Assembly (NCBI RefSeq): GCF_006517175.1
Contig: NZ_CP041186.1
Location: 7,591,074-7,655,073 of the forward strand
Direction: 5' to 3'
Length of the DNA stretch: 64,000 nt
Source: Persicimonas caeni
Lineage (GTDB): Bacteria > Myxococcota_A > Bradymonadia > Bradymonadales > Bradymonadaceae
Shown piece by piece: positions 1-9,959 of the stretch (within the stretch, counting starts at the first letter, position 1; every line of letters begins with the position of its first letter). The notes below the pieces were generated by a model. That model was not told the origin of the DNA, ran no database searches, and saw only the letters and a program-made list of their open reading frames with translations. The translations under genes and the position numbers were made by a program.

Positions 1-287
1 CGCGGCTCTCCTCGGGCGCTGGCGACGAAGGCCGTCGACATCGTGTGCTGGCGAGGGTCCCTCGCCGGATGGGAGTAGACGTACAGCAACTCCTCGAGTG
101 TCACTTCAAGGTTCGTCTCTTCGTCGGCTTCACGCACGGCAGCGCTCTCGACGGTCTCCCCCTCGTCGACGAAGCCGCCGGGAAGGGCCCATCCGTGCGG
201 CTCGTTCTTGCGGCGGATGAGCACGATGCGATCGTCGACCTCGATGATGATATCGACGGTGGGCGTCGGATTCTTGTAGTCAGCCAT
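1..287 (-). CDS. NUDIX hydrolase (partial, C-terminus beyond left edge)
   Basis: The reverse strand opens at an ATG (287-285) and reads without stop to the window edge, about 95 residues. It starts [19 protein letters not shown], the usual first beta strand of NUDIX proteins, followed by a NUDIX box at about residues 37-59: GGFVDEGE, then READEET. The G-x5-E-x7-RE-x-x-EE pattern is intact, with Asn replacing the late Gly. The family hydrolyses nucleoside diphosphates linked to another moiety; the substrate cannot be told from this fragment. It diverges from maf, another nucleotide-pool gene. The family call is firm; substrate and full length are unknown. Confidence 0.85.
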   Translation of the reverse strand, partial: MADYKNPTPTVDIIIEVDDRIVLIRRKNEPHGWALPGGFVDEGETVESAAVREADEETNLEVTLEELLYVYSHPARDPRQHTMSTAFVASARGEP

Positions 288-299
288 TGAATCGAATTT

Positions 300-328
300 T
301 TGACAGTCTTGTGATCCAACCCTACGGT
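300..328 (+). promoter_or_regulatory. Probable sigma-70 promoter upstream of maf
   Basis: TTGACA (300-305), a 17-nt spacer and TACGGT (323-328) lie about 47 nt before the maf ATG. The -35 is perfect and the -10 is weak. It lies between the divergent NUDIX gene and maf. Confidence 0.45.
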
Positions 329-374
329 CTTCTTCAACGTAACCGATTTGCGGAGCCAAACACTCCGAGCGACG

Positions 375-1001
375 ATGGCACAGATAAACGATACCAACCG
401 AAGATTCATCCTCGCGAGCGGCTCGCCGCGGCGCCTGGAACTGATGAGCAACCTGGGCTTCGAGCCCGAGGTGCGCGTCAGCTCGATCCCCGAGCAACGT
501 CAACCAGAAGAGTCCCCGACTGATTATACGCGTCGGCTCGCTCTTGCGAAGGCCGAAGACGTACGCGACAGCCTCGAAGACGAAGACGCGCTGCCCGACT
601 GGATTTTGGCGGCGGACACGATCGTCATCTTCGACGGCGAGGTGCTCGAAAAGCCCGCCGACGCCGACGACGCCTTCCAGATGCTGCGAAACATGTCGGG
701 CCGCGATCACGTGGTCGAGACGTCGTTTTGCTGGCTGCAGCGCTCCACGGGGCGCTCGTCTGTGTGCACGGTGCAGGCCGACGTCGAGTTTCGCGAGCTG
801 ACCGACGAGATGATCCACCGCTACCTCGACTCGGGCGAGCCGTTCGACAAGGCCGGCTCGTATGGGATCCAGCTCTTGGGAAGCGCGTTCGTGCGCTCCG
901 TCGACGGGTCGTATTTCGCGGTGGTCGGTCTGCCGGTATGCGAGGTTGTCGAGGAACTCCAGAAGCTGGGCGGCCTCGAGGGCTTTCCCTTTCGCACTTG
1001 A
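375..1001 (+). CDS. maf: Maf family nucleoside triphosphate pyrophosphatase
   Basis: A 208-residue protein with the Maf signature near the N-terminus (ASGSPRR, about residues 14-20), the catalytic-base region AADTIV (about 79-84), and the later KP...[11 protein letters not shown] block typical of the family. Maf/YhdE enzymes hydrolyse (d)NTPs, often dTTP/UTP or modified bases, to NMP plus pyrophosphate. I chose the ATG at 375 because the family starts a few residues before the SPRR motif; a TTG at 348 would add nine residues with no visible homology. It is followed 30 nt later by yggS, so maf-yggS-proC-divIVA probably forms one transcription unit. The length is normal for the family. Confidence 0.9.
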   Translation: MAQINDTNRRFILASGSPRRLELMSNLGFEPEVRVSSIPEQRQPEESPTDYTRRLALAKAEDVRDSLEDEDALPDWILAADTIVIFDGEVLEKPADADDAFQMLRNMSGRDHVVETSFCWLQRSTGRSSVCTVQADVEFRELTDEMIHRYLDSGEPFDKAGSYGIQLLGSAFVRSVDGSYFAVVGLPVCEVVEELQKLGGLEGFPFRT

Positions 1002-1031
1002 AGTTGAAGCAAGCAGCAGTTGAAGCACGCT

Positions 1032-1763
1032 ATGGCTGACGAATCGACAACTCAGTACGACGCCCAAACGCTTTGCGACAACCTCGCGGCCGTCGAGCAA
1101 CGCATCGAGCAGGCCTGCGACAGAGCAGGGCGCTCGGCCGACGAGGTGACCCTGATCGCGGTGAGCAAGACGCACCCGGTCGAGGCCATCGAAGCGCTGT
1201 ACGAAGCAGGGCACCGCGACTTCGGCGAGTCGTACGTGCAGGAGTGGCAAGACAAGGCCGCCGCGCTGCCCAAAGACATCGTGTGGCACTTCATCGGCCA
1301 TCTGCAGTCGAATAAGGCGAAGTATATCGCCGACGAGGTCGCCATGGTGCACTCGGTCGACCGCAAGAGCGTCATGAAGCAGCTCAACCGACGCAGCGAC
1401 GAGCGGGTCGACGTGCTCTTGCAGGTCAATATCGCCGGCCAGGGCACCAAGAGCGGCGTAGCGCCCGACGGGCTGATTGGCCTGCTCGAGCTGACCCGCA
1501 ACTACCCGAGCATGCGTGTGCGTGGGCTGATGACGATTCCCCCCTACGTCGAGAACCCCGAGGAGAATCGCGGCCACTTCCAGAACATGCGCGAGCTCTT
1601 CGAGCGTGCGAAGGCGTGGCTCCATGAGAACGCCTCCGAGGACGCCGACGCCTTCGAGCACCTCTCGATGGGTATGACCGGCGACTTCGAGGTCGCCATC
1701 GAGGAGGGCGCCACCATCGTGCGCGTCGGAACAGGGATTTTTGGTCAGAGAGATTATAGCTGA
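1032..1763 (+). CDS. yggS: YggS family PLP-binding homeostasis protein
   Basis: A 243-residue, single-domain, alanine-racemase-fold PLP protein. The PLP lysine lies in AVSKTHP (about residue 40), followed by the family-typical [20 protein letters not shown] and SVDR blocks and the late [16 protein letters not shown] segment that binds the phosphate. YggS/PLPBP proteins keep free pyridoxal phosphate and amino-acid pools in balance and have no known catalytic reaction. The ATG at 1032 is preferred over a TTG at 1020. The stop overlaps the proC start by one base, so the two are translationally coupled. The yggS-proC pairing is conserved in many bacteria. Confidence 0.93.
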   Translation: MADESTTQYDAQTLCDNLAAVEQRIEQACDRAGRSADEVTLIAVSKTHPVEAIEALYEAGHRDFGESYVQEWQDKAAALPKDIVWHFIGHLQSNKAKYIADEVAMVHSVDRKSVMKQLNRRSDERVDVLLQVNIAGQGTKSGVAPDGLIGLLELTRNYPSMRVRGLMTIPPYVENPEENRGHFQNMRELFERAKAWLHENASEDADAFEHLSMGMTGDFEVAIEEGATIVRVGTGIFGQRDYS

Positions 1764-2593
1764 TGAGTGATGCGACACCGACAACGAGTTTGGACGAGAT
1801 GACCGTGGTGCTTGTCGGCTGCGGGCGCATGGGAAGTGCGCTGGCCGGCGGCATGGTCCGCTCGGGGCGCGTCGCCGGCGAACGGCTGGTGCTCCTCGAC
1901 GCCGACACACAGAAGGCCGAGGCGCTCGCCGACGAGTTGGGCGCGCTCACCGAGCTGTCGCAGGCCGCAGAGGGCCGCAAGTTGTGGCTCGTGGCGGTCA
2001 AACCAAAGGTCGTGGCGAGTGCGCTCGCCGGGCTTTCGGACGAGATTGCGGCCGACGACATGATCGTATCGGTCGCCGCGGGACTTTCGCTGGCCAAGCT
2101 TCGCAGTTTCGTGGGCGAGGGCCCGGCAATCGTGCGTTCGATGCCCAACACACCGGCGCTCGTCGGCAAGGGAGTCACCGGCATCATGGCCGACGGCGAC
2201 GCAGACACCGGCGCAGCCAAAGAGATGTTCGAGAGCGTCGGCCACGTCGTCGAGTTGAAGCGCGAGGAGAATTTCGACGCGCTCACCGCGGTCAGCGGAA
2301 GCGGGCCGGCCTATATCTTTACGGCCATCGAGGCGCTCGCCGACGGCGGGGTCAAGATGGGCTTGAGCCGTGAGGTGGCCCGCGAGCTTGCGACGCAGAC
2401 TGTCGCGGGCGCGGCCGCGCTCGTGGCGGACGACCCGAGCGTGCACACCGCCGAACTCAAAGACCGCGTGGCCAGCCCCGGCGGCACGACGATCACAGCG
2501 CTGGCTGCGCTCGAGGAACACGGATTTCGGCACGCGCTCATCAGCGCGGTCGAGGCGGCGGCGACCCGTAGCCGTCAGATGGGCGAAGACTAA
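1763..2593 (+). CDS. proC: Pyrroline-5-carboxylate reductase
   Basis: A 276-residue protein that makes L-proline from 1-pyrroline-5-carboxylate with NAD(P)H, the last step of proline synthesis. The N-terminal Rossmann motif is VGCGRMGSA (about residues 18-26). The C-terminal dimerisation domain carries [14 protein letters not shown] and the ProC signature around [14 protein letters not shown] (about 231-244). The ATG overlaps the yggS stop (TGATG). The length is close to the usual 265-280. Cytoplasmic; no sign of degeneration. Confidence 0.95.
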   Translation: MSDATPTTSLDEMTVVLVGCGRMGSALAGGMVRSGRVAGERLVLLDADTQKAEALADELGALTELSQAAEGRKLWLVAVKPKVVASALAGLSDEIAADDMIVSVAAGLSLAKLRSFVGEGPAIVRSMPNTPALVGKGVTGIMADGDADTGAAKEMFESVGHVVELKREENFDALTAVSGSGPAYIFTAIEALADGGVKMGLSREVARELATQTVAGAAALVADDPSVHTAELKDRVASPGGTTITALAALEEHGFRHALISAVEAAATRSRQMGED

Positions 2594-2635
2594 TTGTTAT
2601 TGCGTTCATAGCGCGACGCCATGGAGGGCAGTTGT

Positions 2636-3262
2636 ATGAGTGCTTTTAAGTTTAGCGCCGAAGATATCGCCAATCAGACCTTCGAGACCCGCTTTCGCGG
2701 CTACGACCGCCAGCAGGTCGAGGAGTTCCTGAACGTTTTGAGCCGTGAGTACGACCACATGGTCACCGAGCTCAAGCAGGCTCGCCAGGAGCTCAAAGAA
2801 CACAAACAAGAGCTGCGCGAGTATCGCCGGCGCGAAAAGAGCCTGCACGACGCCCTCAATATGGCCAAGCAGGTCGGCGAGGAGATCAAGCAGCAGGCCG
2901 AGCGCGACGCCGAACTCACCATCGCCGACGCCGAGCTTCGCGCCGAGAAGATGCTCTCGGGCGTGCAAAACCGCGTCACCGCGATGCGCGAGGAGCTGTT
3001 CGGCCTGCAGCAGCAGCGCGTGCGCTGCGAGACCGAGCTTCGCAACGTGCTCGAGTCGCACATCAAGATGCTCGACCTGCTCAGCATGCCCGAGGGCGAC
3101 AAGCGCTCCTCGATTTCGCGCGCGCCCAAGCCGCCCGAGCCGGCCGACATGCGCCAAAACGACCCCGAGGTCGACGAAGTGCTGTCGGTCAGCGAGTCGG
3201 ACATCGAGTCGTCCCAAGAGATCGACGACGCCGGCGCGACCGCACCGGGCATGATGCCGTGA
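2636..3262 (+). CDS. divIVA: DivIVA-domain cell-division/polarity protein
   Basis: A 208-residue protein whose first 60 residues match the DivIVA lipid-binding domain: DIANQTFETRFRGYDRQQVE followed by EFLNVL. A long Glu/Arg/Gln-rich coiled coil follows to about residue 160, then a disordered acidic tail. DivIVA-type proteins form curved-membrane-binding scaffolds at division sites and poles. The ATG at 2636 has GGAGGG eight bases upstream; an ATG at 2621 would put that Shine-Dalgarno inside the gene. It closes the maf-yggS-proC unit, matching the common yggS-proC-(yggT)-divIVA order, here without yggT. Confidence 0.85.
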   Translation: MSAFKFSAEDIANQTFETRFRGYDRQQVEEFLNVLSREYDHMVTELKQARQELKEHKQELREYRRREKSLHDALNMAKQVGEEIKQQAERDAELTIADAELRAEKMLSGVQNRVTAMREELFGLQQQRVRCETELRNVLESHIKMLDLLSMPEGDKRSSISRAPKPPEPADMRQNDPEVDEVLSVSESDIESSQEIDDAGATAPGMMP

Positions 3263-3290
3263 GCGTCGAGACTCGAGACGCAAAAATAAA

Positions 3291-3323
3291 GGCGCCGTGG
3301 CGTTGAGCCGCCACGGCGCCTTT
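3291..3323 (+). terminator. Rho-independent terminator after divIVA
   Basis: GGCGCCGTGGCG and its complement form a stem around a five-base TTGAG loop, followed by TTT. It lies 28 nt after the divIVA stop. The rest of the gap to 3580 shows nothing recognisable. Confidence 0.8.
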
Positions 3324-3580
3324 CTCATTCAGTCATCCATTCATTGATGTTGTGTGCGCTATTCTATCCAATCACCATTCACACATTGAACTTCATGCCC
3401 CGAACTTCCGAATGCATCGGCCCCAAGACTCGCCTACTTGTCAAAGCATAAGCCGTGCCAATCATCGGGCGGATTTGAAAGCGGGTGCCAGCCCGGCCTA
3501 GACGCTGGAAATTTGTGCCGAGGTCTCGCGCGTTGTCTTTTGTGAGCGATTATTTCGGACATCAATGTCACGGCGGATAA

Positions 3581-4573
3581 ATGTTTATCCATTTGCGAAA
3601 AGTGTTGAGCCTCGTCGTCGTTCTGGTGGCGCTGGCCATGAGCGCGCCGGCCGGCGCCCAGATTCCTCCCGAACAGATGACGACCACGAAGGCCGACGGG
3701 GGCCTGGTCTTCCACCATCTGAAGCGCTACGCGCCGGCGGTGGACATCCTCGAAGAGGAGGGGCCCGAGCTGCTGGACCGTGTGGAGACGGGGCTGGGGC
3801 TCGAGGGCATGCCCACGATCGACGTGTGGGTGCTTCCGACGGTGCACGACTACTTCGAGCTCAATGATCACCCGGCGACGGCGCCGAAGTGGGCGGTGGG
3901 ACTGTCGTTCTCCGGAAAACACGAGATCATCGTGGCGCACGGCGGCAAACGCCCGCCCCAGGAGGTCATGTACACCTTCGCCCACGAGCTCGCCCACGTG
4001 GCGGTCGACCACGCGCGCGACGGCCAGCCGGTGCCTCGCTGGTTCAATGAGGGCTTCTCGGTGATGATGGCCCAGGAGTGGAGCGCCGAGCGCAGCGAGA
4101 AGCTCGCCCGCGCAGCCGCCGGCAAGACGCTCACGCCGTTCGAGAAGCTGTGGAACTCCTTTCCCAGTCACCACCAGTCGGCCTCACTCGCCTACGACCA
4201 GAGCTTTCACTTCGTGCGCTGGCTCCAAAACGAGTATGGCGACGATCTGTGGCCGCAGGTGATGAGAGAGATCAGGCAAGGGAGGGGGTTCAAGGAGGCG
4301 CTGGAAGGGGAGACCGGTCGGTCCTTTGCCGCCCTGGAGGCCCTCTGGCGCGACTCACTGGCCGAATCGACCACCGTCTGGTCGATCTTGAGTGACGAAA
4401 CCGTCATATTTTTTGGCGCAGGCATACTTTTCCTTATAGCATACGGAATCGTGCGGCGGCGTCGAAAGCGAGCGTTCGAGTCCATGGAGGATGAGGACGC
4501 CGGAGAATGGAGCTACGACGCCTCCCGCTACCCGCTTCCCGGGCAACAGAGTGCCGACGAGCCGCCGTCATGA
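3581..4573 (+). CDS. Secreted/membrane-anchored HExxH metallopeptidase-like protein (peptidase MA-like)
   Basis: A 330-residue protein with an N-terminal signal peptide (hydrophobic LSLVVVLVALAM, likely cleavage after AGA at about residue 26). A gluzincin-type site follows: HELAHVAVDH (about residues 133-142) with the third ligand in PRWFNEGFS about 15 residues later, as in the peptidase MA-like group. Near the C-terminus a hydrophobic stretch (about 269-287, IFFGAGILFLIAYGIV) followed by RRRRKR predicts a membrane anchor with the peptidase domain outside the cytoplasm. The start is supported by GGCGGATAA directly before the ATG. The substrate is unknown. The next gene begins about 95 nt downstream on the same strand. 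Confidence 0.8.
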   Translation: MFIHLRKVLSLVVVLVALAMSAPAGAQIPPEQMTTTKADGGLVFHHLKRYAPAVDILEEEGPELLDRVETGLGLEGMPTIDVWVLPTVHDYFELNDHPATAPKWAVGLSFSGKHEIIVAHGGKRPPQEVMYTFAHELAHVAVDHARDGQPVPRWFNEGFSVMMAQEWSAERSEKLARAAAGKTLTPFEKLWNSFPSHHQSASLAYDQSFHFVRWLQNEYGDDLWPQVMREIRQGRGFKEALEGETGRSFAALEALWRDSLAESTTVWSILSDETVIFFGAGILFLIAYGIVRRRRKRAFESMEDEDAGEWSYDASRYPLPGQQSADEPPS

Positions 4574-4669
4574 CGATCGCGGTCGAACTTGGCTCCTGGG
4601 CCCCCGAGCGGGACCACGACGTTAATATGCTTCGTGCCAAGGACGGCACGGCACCCGAGGAGCTAAGGA

Positions 4670-7600
4670 ATGGCGCACACGACCCTCGATCTTACCCCGC
4701 GTACCACGCGACGCTCGGACGACGACCAGAATCGCGCGGCGACCTTTCGCCGCGCCAACGTCCCCGGTGAAGACCTCTCCGATGATGCGAAGACGACGGC
4801 CCGTCGCGCGGCATACCGCCCGCGCGAGGAAGTCGCCATTCGCCGCGATGTGGTCGAGCAATTCCGCAACCGGCTCGAGCGCGACGCCACCCATACTCCC
4901 GACAATCCCGACGCCGTAGCCGCCGCGCTCTTCGGCATCGCCCGCGCCGAAGAGTCGCTCGGGCGCTTCGAGGAGGCGCGCCAGGCGCTCAGTCGCCTGG
5001 AGAACGTCCGTGACTTCTCGCCTGTCGTCTGGGCGCTGTCGCGCCGCCTCTACCGCCAAGAGGGCCGCGAGGACCGGGCCATCGAGACGTTGCAGATGGC
5101 CCGCAAGAGCGCGGCCGAAGAGGGGCAGGACGCCTTGGCCGTGCTCATCGACCTCGAGCTCGCGCGCCACGCGTGGCTCGAAGGGGAGTCGGCCGACGAG
5201 ATCATCGGACGCGTCGACACGCTGTCCGACGAGGGCGGCGACTACACCGCGCTCTGGAAGACGCGCCTCCACCTCGACGCGCTGCTCGAGCGCGGGGCGT
5301 CCGACTGGGCGCTCGGCGTGGTGGGCCGCGACCTCGAGCACATCGACGACCCGAAACTTCGTGACATGCTGCGCATGCGCGCGGCCATCTGGAGCGCCGT
5401 ATGGGGCGATCTGGACGACGCGACGAGCCTGCTCGAAGAAGTGCGCCGAAACGGCAACCTCGACGGTGACCTGGGCGAGTTTTTGGGCTCGCTGTACTTC
5501 GACCTGGGCCGACGCGACAAGGCGACCGAGCTGTTCGAGACGTCTGAAAACCTCGAACAGACCGACGTCGTCAGCGCGGCGATGCTCCAGGAGACCGTCG
5601 CCGACAGCCCCAAGGGCGCCGACGCGATGCTCGGCTCGCTCATCCGCCGCGAGCCCGAAGACTGGACCGCGCTGCGCGTGCGTGAGACGCACCTGGAGCG
5701 CTACTTCGACCGCCACGAGTCGCAAGACGAGCGCGCGCTCGACAAGCCCGGCGAGTCGCTCATCGACGTCTACAACCTCCAGCTCGAAGGCCCGCTTTCG
5801 ACCCAAGAGCGCGTCACCAAGCTGACCCGACTCGGGCGCCTGTACGAATGCGAGGCCGGTCTCGAAGAGGCCGCCGCCGAGGTCTACCGCGAGGCGCTCG
5901 CCCTCGAGGCCGACCACGTCCCCGCGCTGCGTGCGCTGGGTCGTCTGTACGCGCGCCGCGACAACTGGGCGGGCTTGGCCGACCTGTACGAGCGCGAGAT
6001 CGCCAACATGGCCGGCGCGCCGAGCGTGTGGCGCCGCCACTTCCAGCTCGCCGAGATCTACCGCGTGCGCCTCGAAAACGCGGTGCGCGCGCTGGAGCAC
6101 TACCGCCAGGTCCTCGAGCACCGTCCGCACTACCTGCCCGCGCTCAAAGCCGCCGCAGGCCTGCTCGGTGAGCTCGGCCGCTGGAGCGAGCTCGCCGACC
6201 TCTTCTTGGCGTCGGTCGAAGTCGCACCCAACCGCCGCCAGAAGCTCTACCTGCTCGACAAGGTCGCCGAGGTCGCCGAAAACGAGCTCCGAAACTACGA
6301 GGTCGCTATTGGCGCGTGGCAGGAGATCTTGCTGCTCGACGACCAGCACCCGCGCGCTTTCGCCGCGCTTGGTCGCCTCTACGCCAAGACCGGCCAGTGG
6401 AACCGGCTCATCGAGCTGAACATGCGCGAGATCGAGCTCGTCGAGGACCTCGAAGAGGAGGCCGTGCTTCGCCAGAAGTGCGCCGAGATCGCCGAGCGTC
6501 ACCTCGACGACCTCGACCTGGCCGAGAAGCACTACCGCGCCGCGCTCGACGTGCTCCCCGACTTCCTGCCCGCGCTGGAGGGACTGGGGCGCATCTACAT
6601 GCGCAAGCAGCGCTGGGACGACATCATCGAGATGTCCGGACGTGAGCTCCAGCAGACCGACGATTTGCGCGAGGCGATTCGCCGCCTGGGCGCGCTCGCC
6701 GAGATCTTCGAGACCCGGCTCGACCGTCGCGAAGACGCCATCCGCATCTACGAGCGCATCCTCGAGCTCGACCCGAGCGACGCGCACGCCATCGAGTCGG
6801 CCATCCGCCTCAACTACACGCTCGAGCGCTGGCCCGAGGTCATCGCGTTGACCGAGCGCAAGCTTATGACGACGTCCGAGCCGCGCGCCTTTGCGTCGCT
6901 GCAGGGTGAGCTGGGCATGATCGCCGAGTGGCACCAAAACGATCTGGGCAAAGCCTACGCCCGCTACCTCGCCGCGCTCGACGCCGAGCCGGCCAACGCC
7001 CATTGGCTCGCCGGCGTGGCGCGCTGCTGGAGCGCGGCCGGCCAAGACGCCGACGCGGTCGCCGACCGCCTCGAAGACAACGTCATGAAGCCGATGTCGG
7101 CCGAGGTGCGCGACCGTTACTTCAAGGTGATCGCACGGCTGCGCGAGCGCGCCTATAAGAGCGCCGACGCCAGCCGCGCCTACCGCATGCACGGCTCCTC
7201 GGAGAGCCTCGAAAATCAGCTCGTCTTGCAGCTCGCCATGGCGCAGGGCGGGGAGCGCAAGGTGCTCCAGCAGTTCCGCCGCGCTAACCCGCACCACGCG
7301 CTCGAGCGTCTGCTCGACGTCAACCGCAGCGGCCTGACCGTGGGCGACGCCGACGCGATTCGCGACGCCATCGACGCACTCGACGCCGTCGAGCGCGAGG
7401 CGCTGCTCGCCGAGCTCCCCGTGAGCGTGGCCGCCGAGTTCTCGCGCCCCGAAGACACCGCCGAGCTCCGCCTGTCGGCCGAGCTGGTGCGCGTGCTCGA
7501 AGGCGAGGCCCTCAAGGGCCAATTCGACGACAGCACCACCGACCCGCTGTCGCTTCGCCTGCGCGGCATCGAAGCTCGCCAGTCGAACGACTTCGAGGCG

Positions 7601-9880
7601 TATGTCTTCTGGACGCGCCGCGAACTCGAGCTTCGCGACAGTCGCGACCTGAAAGTCTCGCGCCTGACCGAGGTCGCCGAATTCGCCGCCTCGCGCGGAC
7701 GCCGCGACGACACGGTCACCTTCTTGGAAGAGGCCGCGCGCCAGGCGTTCCCCGAGCGTCACGTCGAAACTGCCGAGGGCGACGTCGAGATCGCCGAGCT
7801 CGAAGGCGCCATCGAAGGTGCACAGGACGGCCCGACGCTCGACCGCCTCTACCAGGCCATCCGCGCCGCCGAGCTCTGGGAGCTCTTGCGCGACTGCCTC
7901 GAGGCGCACTCGCTTCGCGGCGGGCTCACCCGCAGCCGTCGCCTGTACCTGTTCCGCACCCTGGCCGAGGTCTACGAGCAGAAGCTCGAAGACTTCGACG
8001 GCGCCTCGACCGCGCTCAGCCACTGCTGGCAGCTCTCCGAAGACGTCACCTATCTTCGCGAGTTGGTCCGCGTGAGCATGAGCCGCGACGACCTCGACCG
8101 GGCGATTCGCTTCCAGCAGCGTCACTTCGAGCACGTCACCGAGGCGGACAGCAGCCCGGAAGAGTGCGTGCAGTCGGGTCTGTGGCTCGCCGAGCTGCTC
8201 CTGCAGGATGAAGAGCGTATCGAAGACGGCGTCGACTGCCTGGAGCACCTGCTCGCGACCTACCTGGTCGAGGAGAGCGCGGCGGAGGAGGGCGACGGGG
8301 GCCAAGAGCTCGCGCTGTTCGACGACGTGCGTCGCAACCTCGCCTACGCCTACGACCAGCTCGGCAACGCCTACCGCGCCGTCGAGTACTTCCAGCAGGT
8401 GCTGGGCAACGAGGTCGACGAAGGTGAACTCGCTGACTGGCGACAGCTCGTCGAGGTCTACAACACCCGACTCGACGACCGCGAGACGGCCTACGAGCTG
8501 CAGTGGAAGATCGTCGAGAGCGGACTGGGCGGGGCGGACGACCTCGAGATGGTCGTCGACTTGGCCTTTGGCGCCGACTGCCTCGACGACTGCGCCGAGC
8601 GTCTCGAAGACTTGGCCGAAAACGTCGACGGCGAGCGCCGCCGCGACCTTCTGGCGCGCGCCGCCGGGGTCATCGAAGAGGATTTGATGTGGCCCGAAGA
8701 GGCCGTGCGCCTCTACACCGCGGCCATTACGTGCTGCGAGAACCAATGCGGCGAGAATAAGCGCGGCGAAGCCGAAGGCAGCGACACCTGGGTCGAGCTG
8801 GTGCGCCGCCGCGCGTTCTGCTTGGCGCAGATCGCCGGCCGCGAGCACGAAGCGCTCGAAGAGTTCCGCAAGCTCGTCGTCAGCGACCCGTACGAGCCGA
8901 CGACCTACCGCGGCATGAGTGATTTGCTCGAGCGCTGCCAAGCATTCGACCGTGCGCGCGTCTCCAAGCAGATCCTTCGCGTGCTCGACTGCGCCGTCGA
9001 GATCGAGGAGCCGCGCACCAAGACGAACCCGACGCGCCCGATCACCCGCGAGCAGATCGAGAAGCACCTGCTTCCCGACGAGCTCACCGGCGGCATGGTC
9101 GACGTGCTGCAGGCGGCGATGCCCTTGGTCGAGAAGGTCTGGAGCGACGAACTCCCCCAGCGAAAAGCCCTCGAGGGCGTTCGCCTCAAGAAGCTCGACG
9201 CCACCGACGTCAAAGAGAGCCTTCAAGCAGCACTCGAAGTCTTTGGCATCACGCGCTTCAAGGCCGAGTCGGGCGACTCCGGCCCGACGACCCCGCAGGT
9301 CTTCGCCGGAAGCAGCCCGTACGTGTGGCTGCACGGGGAGCAGATCGAGAAGATGCAGTCGGCCGAGCTTCGCTTCATCGCCGGCTACAGCGCCGCGCTG
9401 GCCTGGTCGGGGCTCCCCGCCTTGCTGGCCGTCGACGGCCGCCGCGTGTGGCACCTCATCGAAGCCGTGCTGCTCAAGCAGACCGGCGAGGGCTTCGACG
9501 AGCGCGTCGACATGGCCACGCAGAACCTGGTCGACACGGTGTCGAGCCCGTTCCACACCGTCGCGCGCCGCCGCCTCATGGCAGCGCTCGATCCGGCGGT
9601 CGACACCTTCGGCGACGTCCATTGCGAAATCTGGCCGCGCGCGGTCGAGCAATTCGCCTGCCGCGTCGGTCTGGTGCTCTCGGGCGACGTGCGCGCCGCC
9701 GTGCGCGGGCTGCTCAGCTTCCACGGCTGGGACCTGCCCCTCGACGCCCCGGAGACCCAAAAGCAGATCCGGCGCAACGAGGAAGTCCAACGCCTGATGG
9801 CCTTCGCCATGAGCGACGATTACCTCGAAGCCCGCTACGCGTTCGGTCTGGCCGGCAAGCCTTCGAGAATCGTGAAGTAA
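4670..9880 (+). CDS. Giant tetratricopeptide-repeat protein (1736 aa)
   Basis: An uninterrupted 1736-residue, highly acidic, all-alpha protein with no signal peptide or membrane segment. TPR-like helical hairpins recur across most of its length, clearest at about residues 400-640 (LRALGRLYARRDNWAGL, FAALGRLYAKTGQWNRL, LEGLGRIYMRKQRWDDI), and continue more divergently to about residue 1500. The last 300 residues look like a separate alpha-helical domain that I do not recognise. The ATG is preceded by GGAGCTAAGG. Such proteins are usually scaffolds; no catalytic motif is visible and the partner is unknown. It is followed by a strong terminator. The opposite strand is also open over nearly the full length, which I attribute to codon bias. 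Confidence 0.85.
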   Translation: MAHTTLDLTPRTTRRSDDDQNRAATFRRANVPGEDLSDDAKTTARRAAYRPREEVAIRRDVVEQFRNRLERDATHTPDNPDAVAAALFGIARAEESLGRFEEARQALSRLENVRDFSPVVWALSRRLYRQEGREDRAIETLQMARKSAAEEGQDALAVLIDLELARHAWLEGESADEIIGRVDTLSDEGGDYTALWKTRLHLDALLERGASDWALGVVGRDLEHIDDPKLRDMLRMRAAIWSAVWGDLDDATSLLEEVRRNGNLDGDLGEFLGSLYFDLGRRDKATELFETSENLEQTDVVSAAMLQETVADSPKGADAMLGSLIRREPEDWTALRVRETHLERYFDRHESQDERALDKPGESLIDVYNLQLEGPLSTQERVTKLTRLGRLYECEAGLEEAAAEVYREALALEADHVPALRALGRLYARRDNWAGLADLYEREIANMAGAPSVWRRHFQLAEIYRVRLENAVRALEHYRQVLEHRPHYLPALKAAAGLLGELGRWSELADLFLASVEVAPNRRQKLYLLDKVAEVAENELRNYEVAIGAWQEILLLDDQHPRAFAALGRLYAKTGQWNRLIELNMREIELVEDLEEEAVLRQKCAEIAERHLDDLDLAEKHYRAALDVLPDFLPALEGLGRIYMRKQRWDDIIEMSGRELQQTDDLREAIRRLGALAEIFETRLDRREDAIRIYERILELDPSDAHAIESAIRLNYTLERWPEVIALTERKLMTTSEPRAFASLQGELGMIAEWHQNDLGKAYARYLAALDAEPANAHWLAGVARCWSAAGQDADAVADRLEDNVMKPMSAEVRDRYFKVIARLRERAYKSADASRAYRMHGSSESLENQLVLQLAMAQGGERKVLQQFRRANPHHALERLLDVNRSGLTVGDADAIRDAIDALDAVEREALLAELPVSVAAEFSRPEDTAELRLSAELVRVLEGEALKGQFDDSTTDPLSLRLRGIEARQSNDFEAYVFWTRRELELRDSRDLKVSRLTEVAEFAASRGRRDDTVTFLEEAARQAFPERHVETAEGDVEIAELEGAIEGAQDGPTLDRLYQAIRAAELWELLRDCLEAHSLRGGLTRSRRLYLFRTLAEVYEQKLEDFDGASTALSHCWQLSEDVTYLRELVRVSMSRDDLDRAIRFQQRHFEHVTEADSSPEECVQSGLWLAELLLQDEERIEDGVDCLEHLLATYLVEESAAEEGDGGQELALFDDVRRNLAYAYDQLGNAYRAVEYFQQVLGNEVDEGELADWRQLVEVYNTRLDDRETAYELQWKIVESGLGGADDLEMVVDLAFGADCLDDCAERLEDLAENVDGERRRDLLARAAGVIEEDLMWPEEAVRLYTAAITCCENQCGENKRGEAEGSDTWVELVRRRAFCLAQIAGREHEALEEFRKLVVSDPYEPTTYRGMSDLLERCQAFDRARVSKQILRVLDCAVEIEEPRTKTNPTRPITREQIEKHLLPDELTGGMVDVLQAAMPLVEKVWSDELPQRKALEGVRLKKLDATDVKESLQAALEVFGITRFKAESGDSGPTTPQVFAGSSPYVWLHGEQIEKMQSAELRFIAGYSAALAWSGLPALLAVDGRRVWHLIEAVLLKQTGEGFDERVDMATQNLVDTVSSPFHTVARRRLMAALDPAVDTFGDVHCEIWPRAVEQFACRVGLVLSGDVRAAVRGLLSFHGWDLPLDAPETQKQIRRNEEVQRLMAFAMSDDYLEARYAFGLAGKPSRIVK

Positions 9881-9905
9881 TCGAGGCCAGGTGGATGAAT
9901 CACTG

Positions 9906-9939
9906 AAAGGCGCGGCTCCGCAAGGGGCCGCGCCTTTTT
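9906..9939 (+). terminator. Rho-independent terminator after the giant TPR gene
   Basis: AAAGGCGCGGC pairs with GCCGCGCCTTT around a ten-base loop, ending in a run of five T. It starts 26 nt after the stop codon. Confidence 0.85.
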
Positions 9940-9959
9940 GCGTTGGTGTTCAATGTGAA

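Noticed and set aside
4622-9790. A 1722-residue open frame antisense to the giant TPR gene
   Set aside because: It mirrors codon-biased GC-rich sequence, has no TPR or other family motif, and the sense strand has a clear Shine-Dalgarno, TPR repeats and a terminator.
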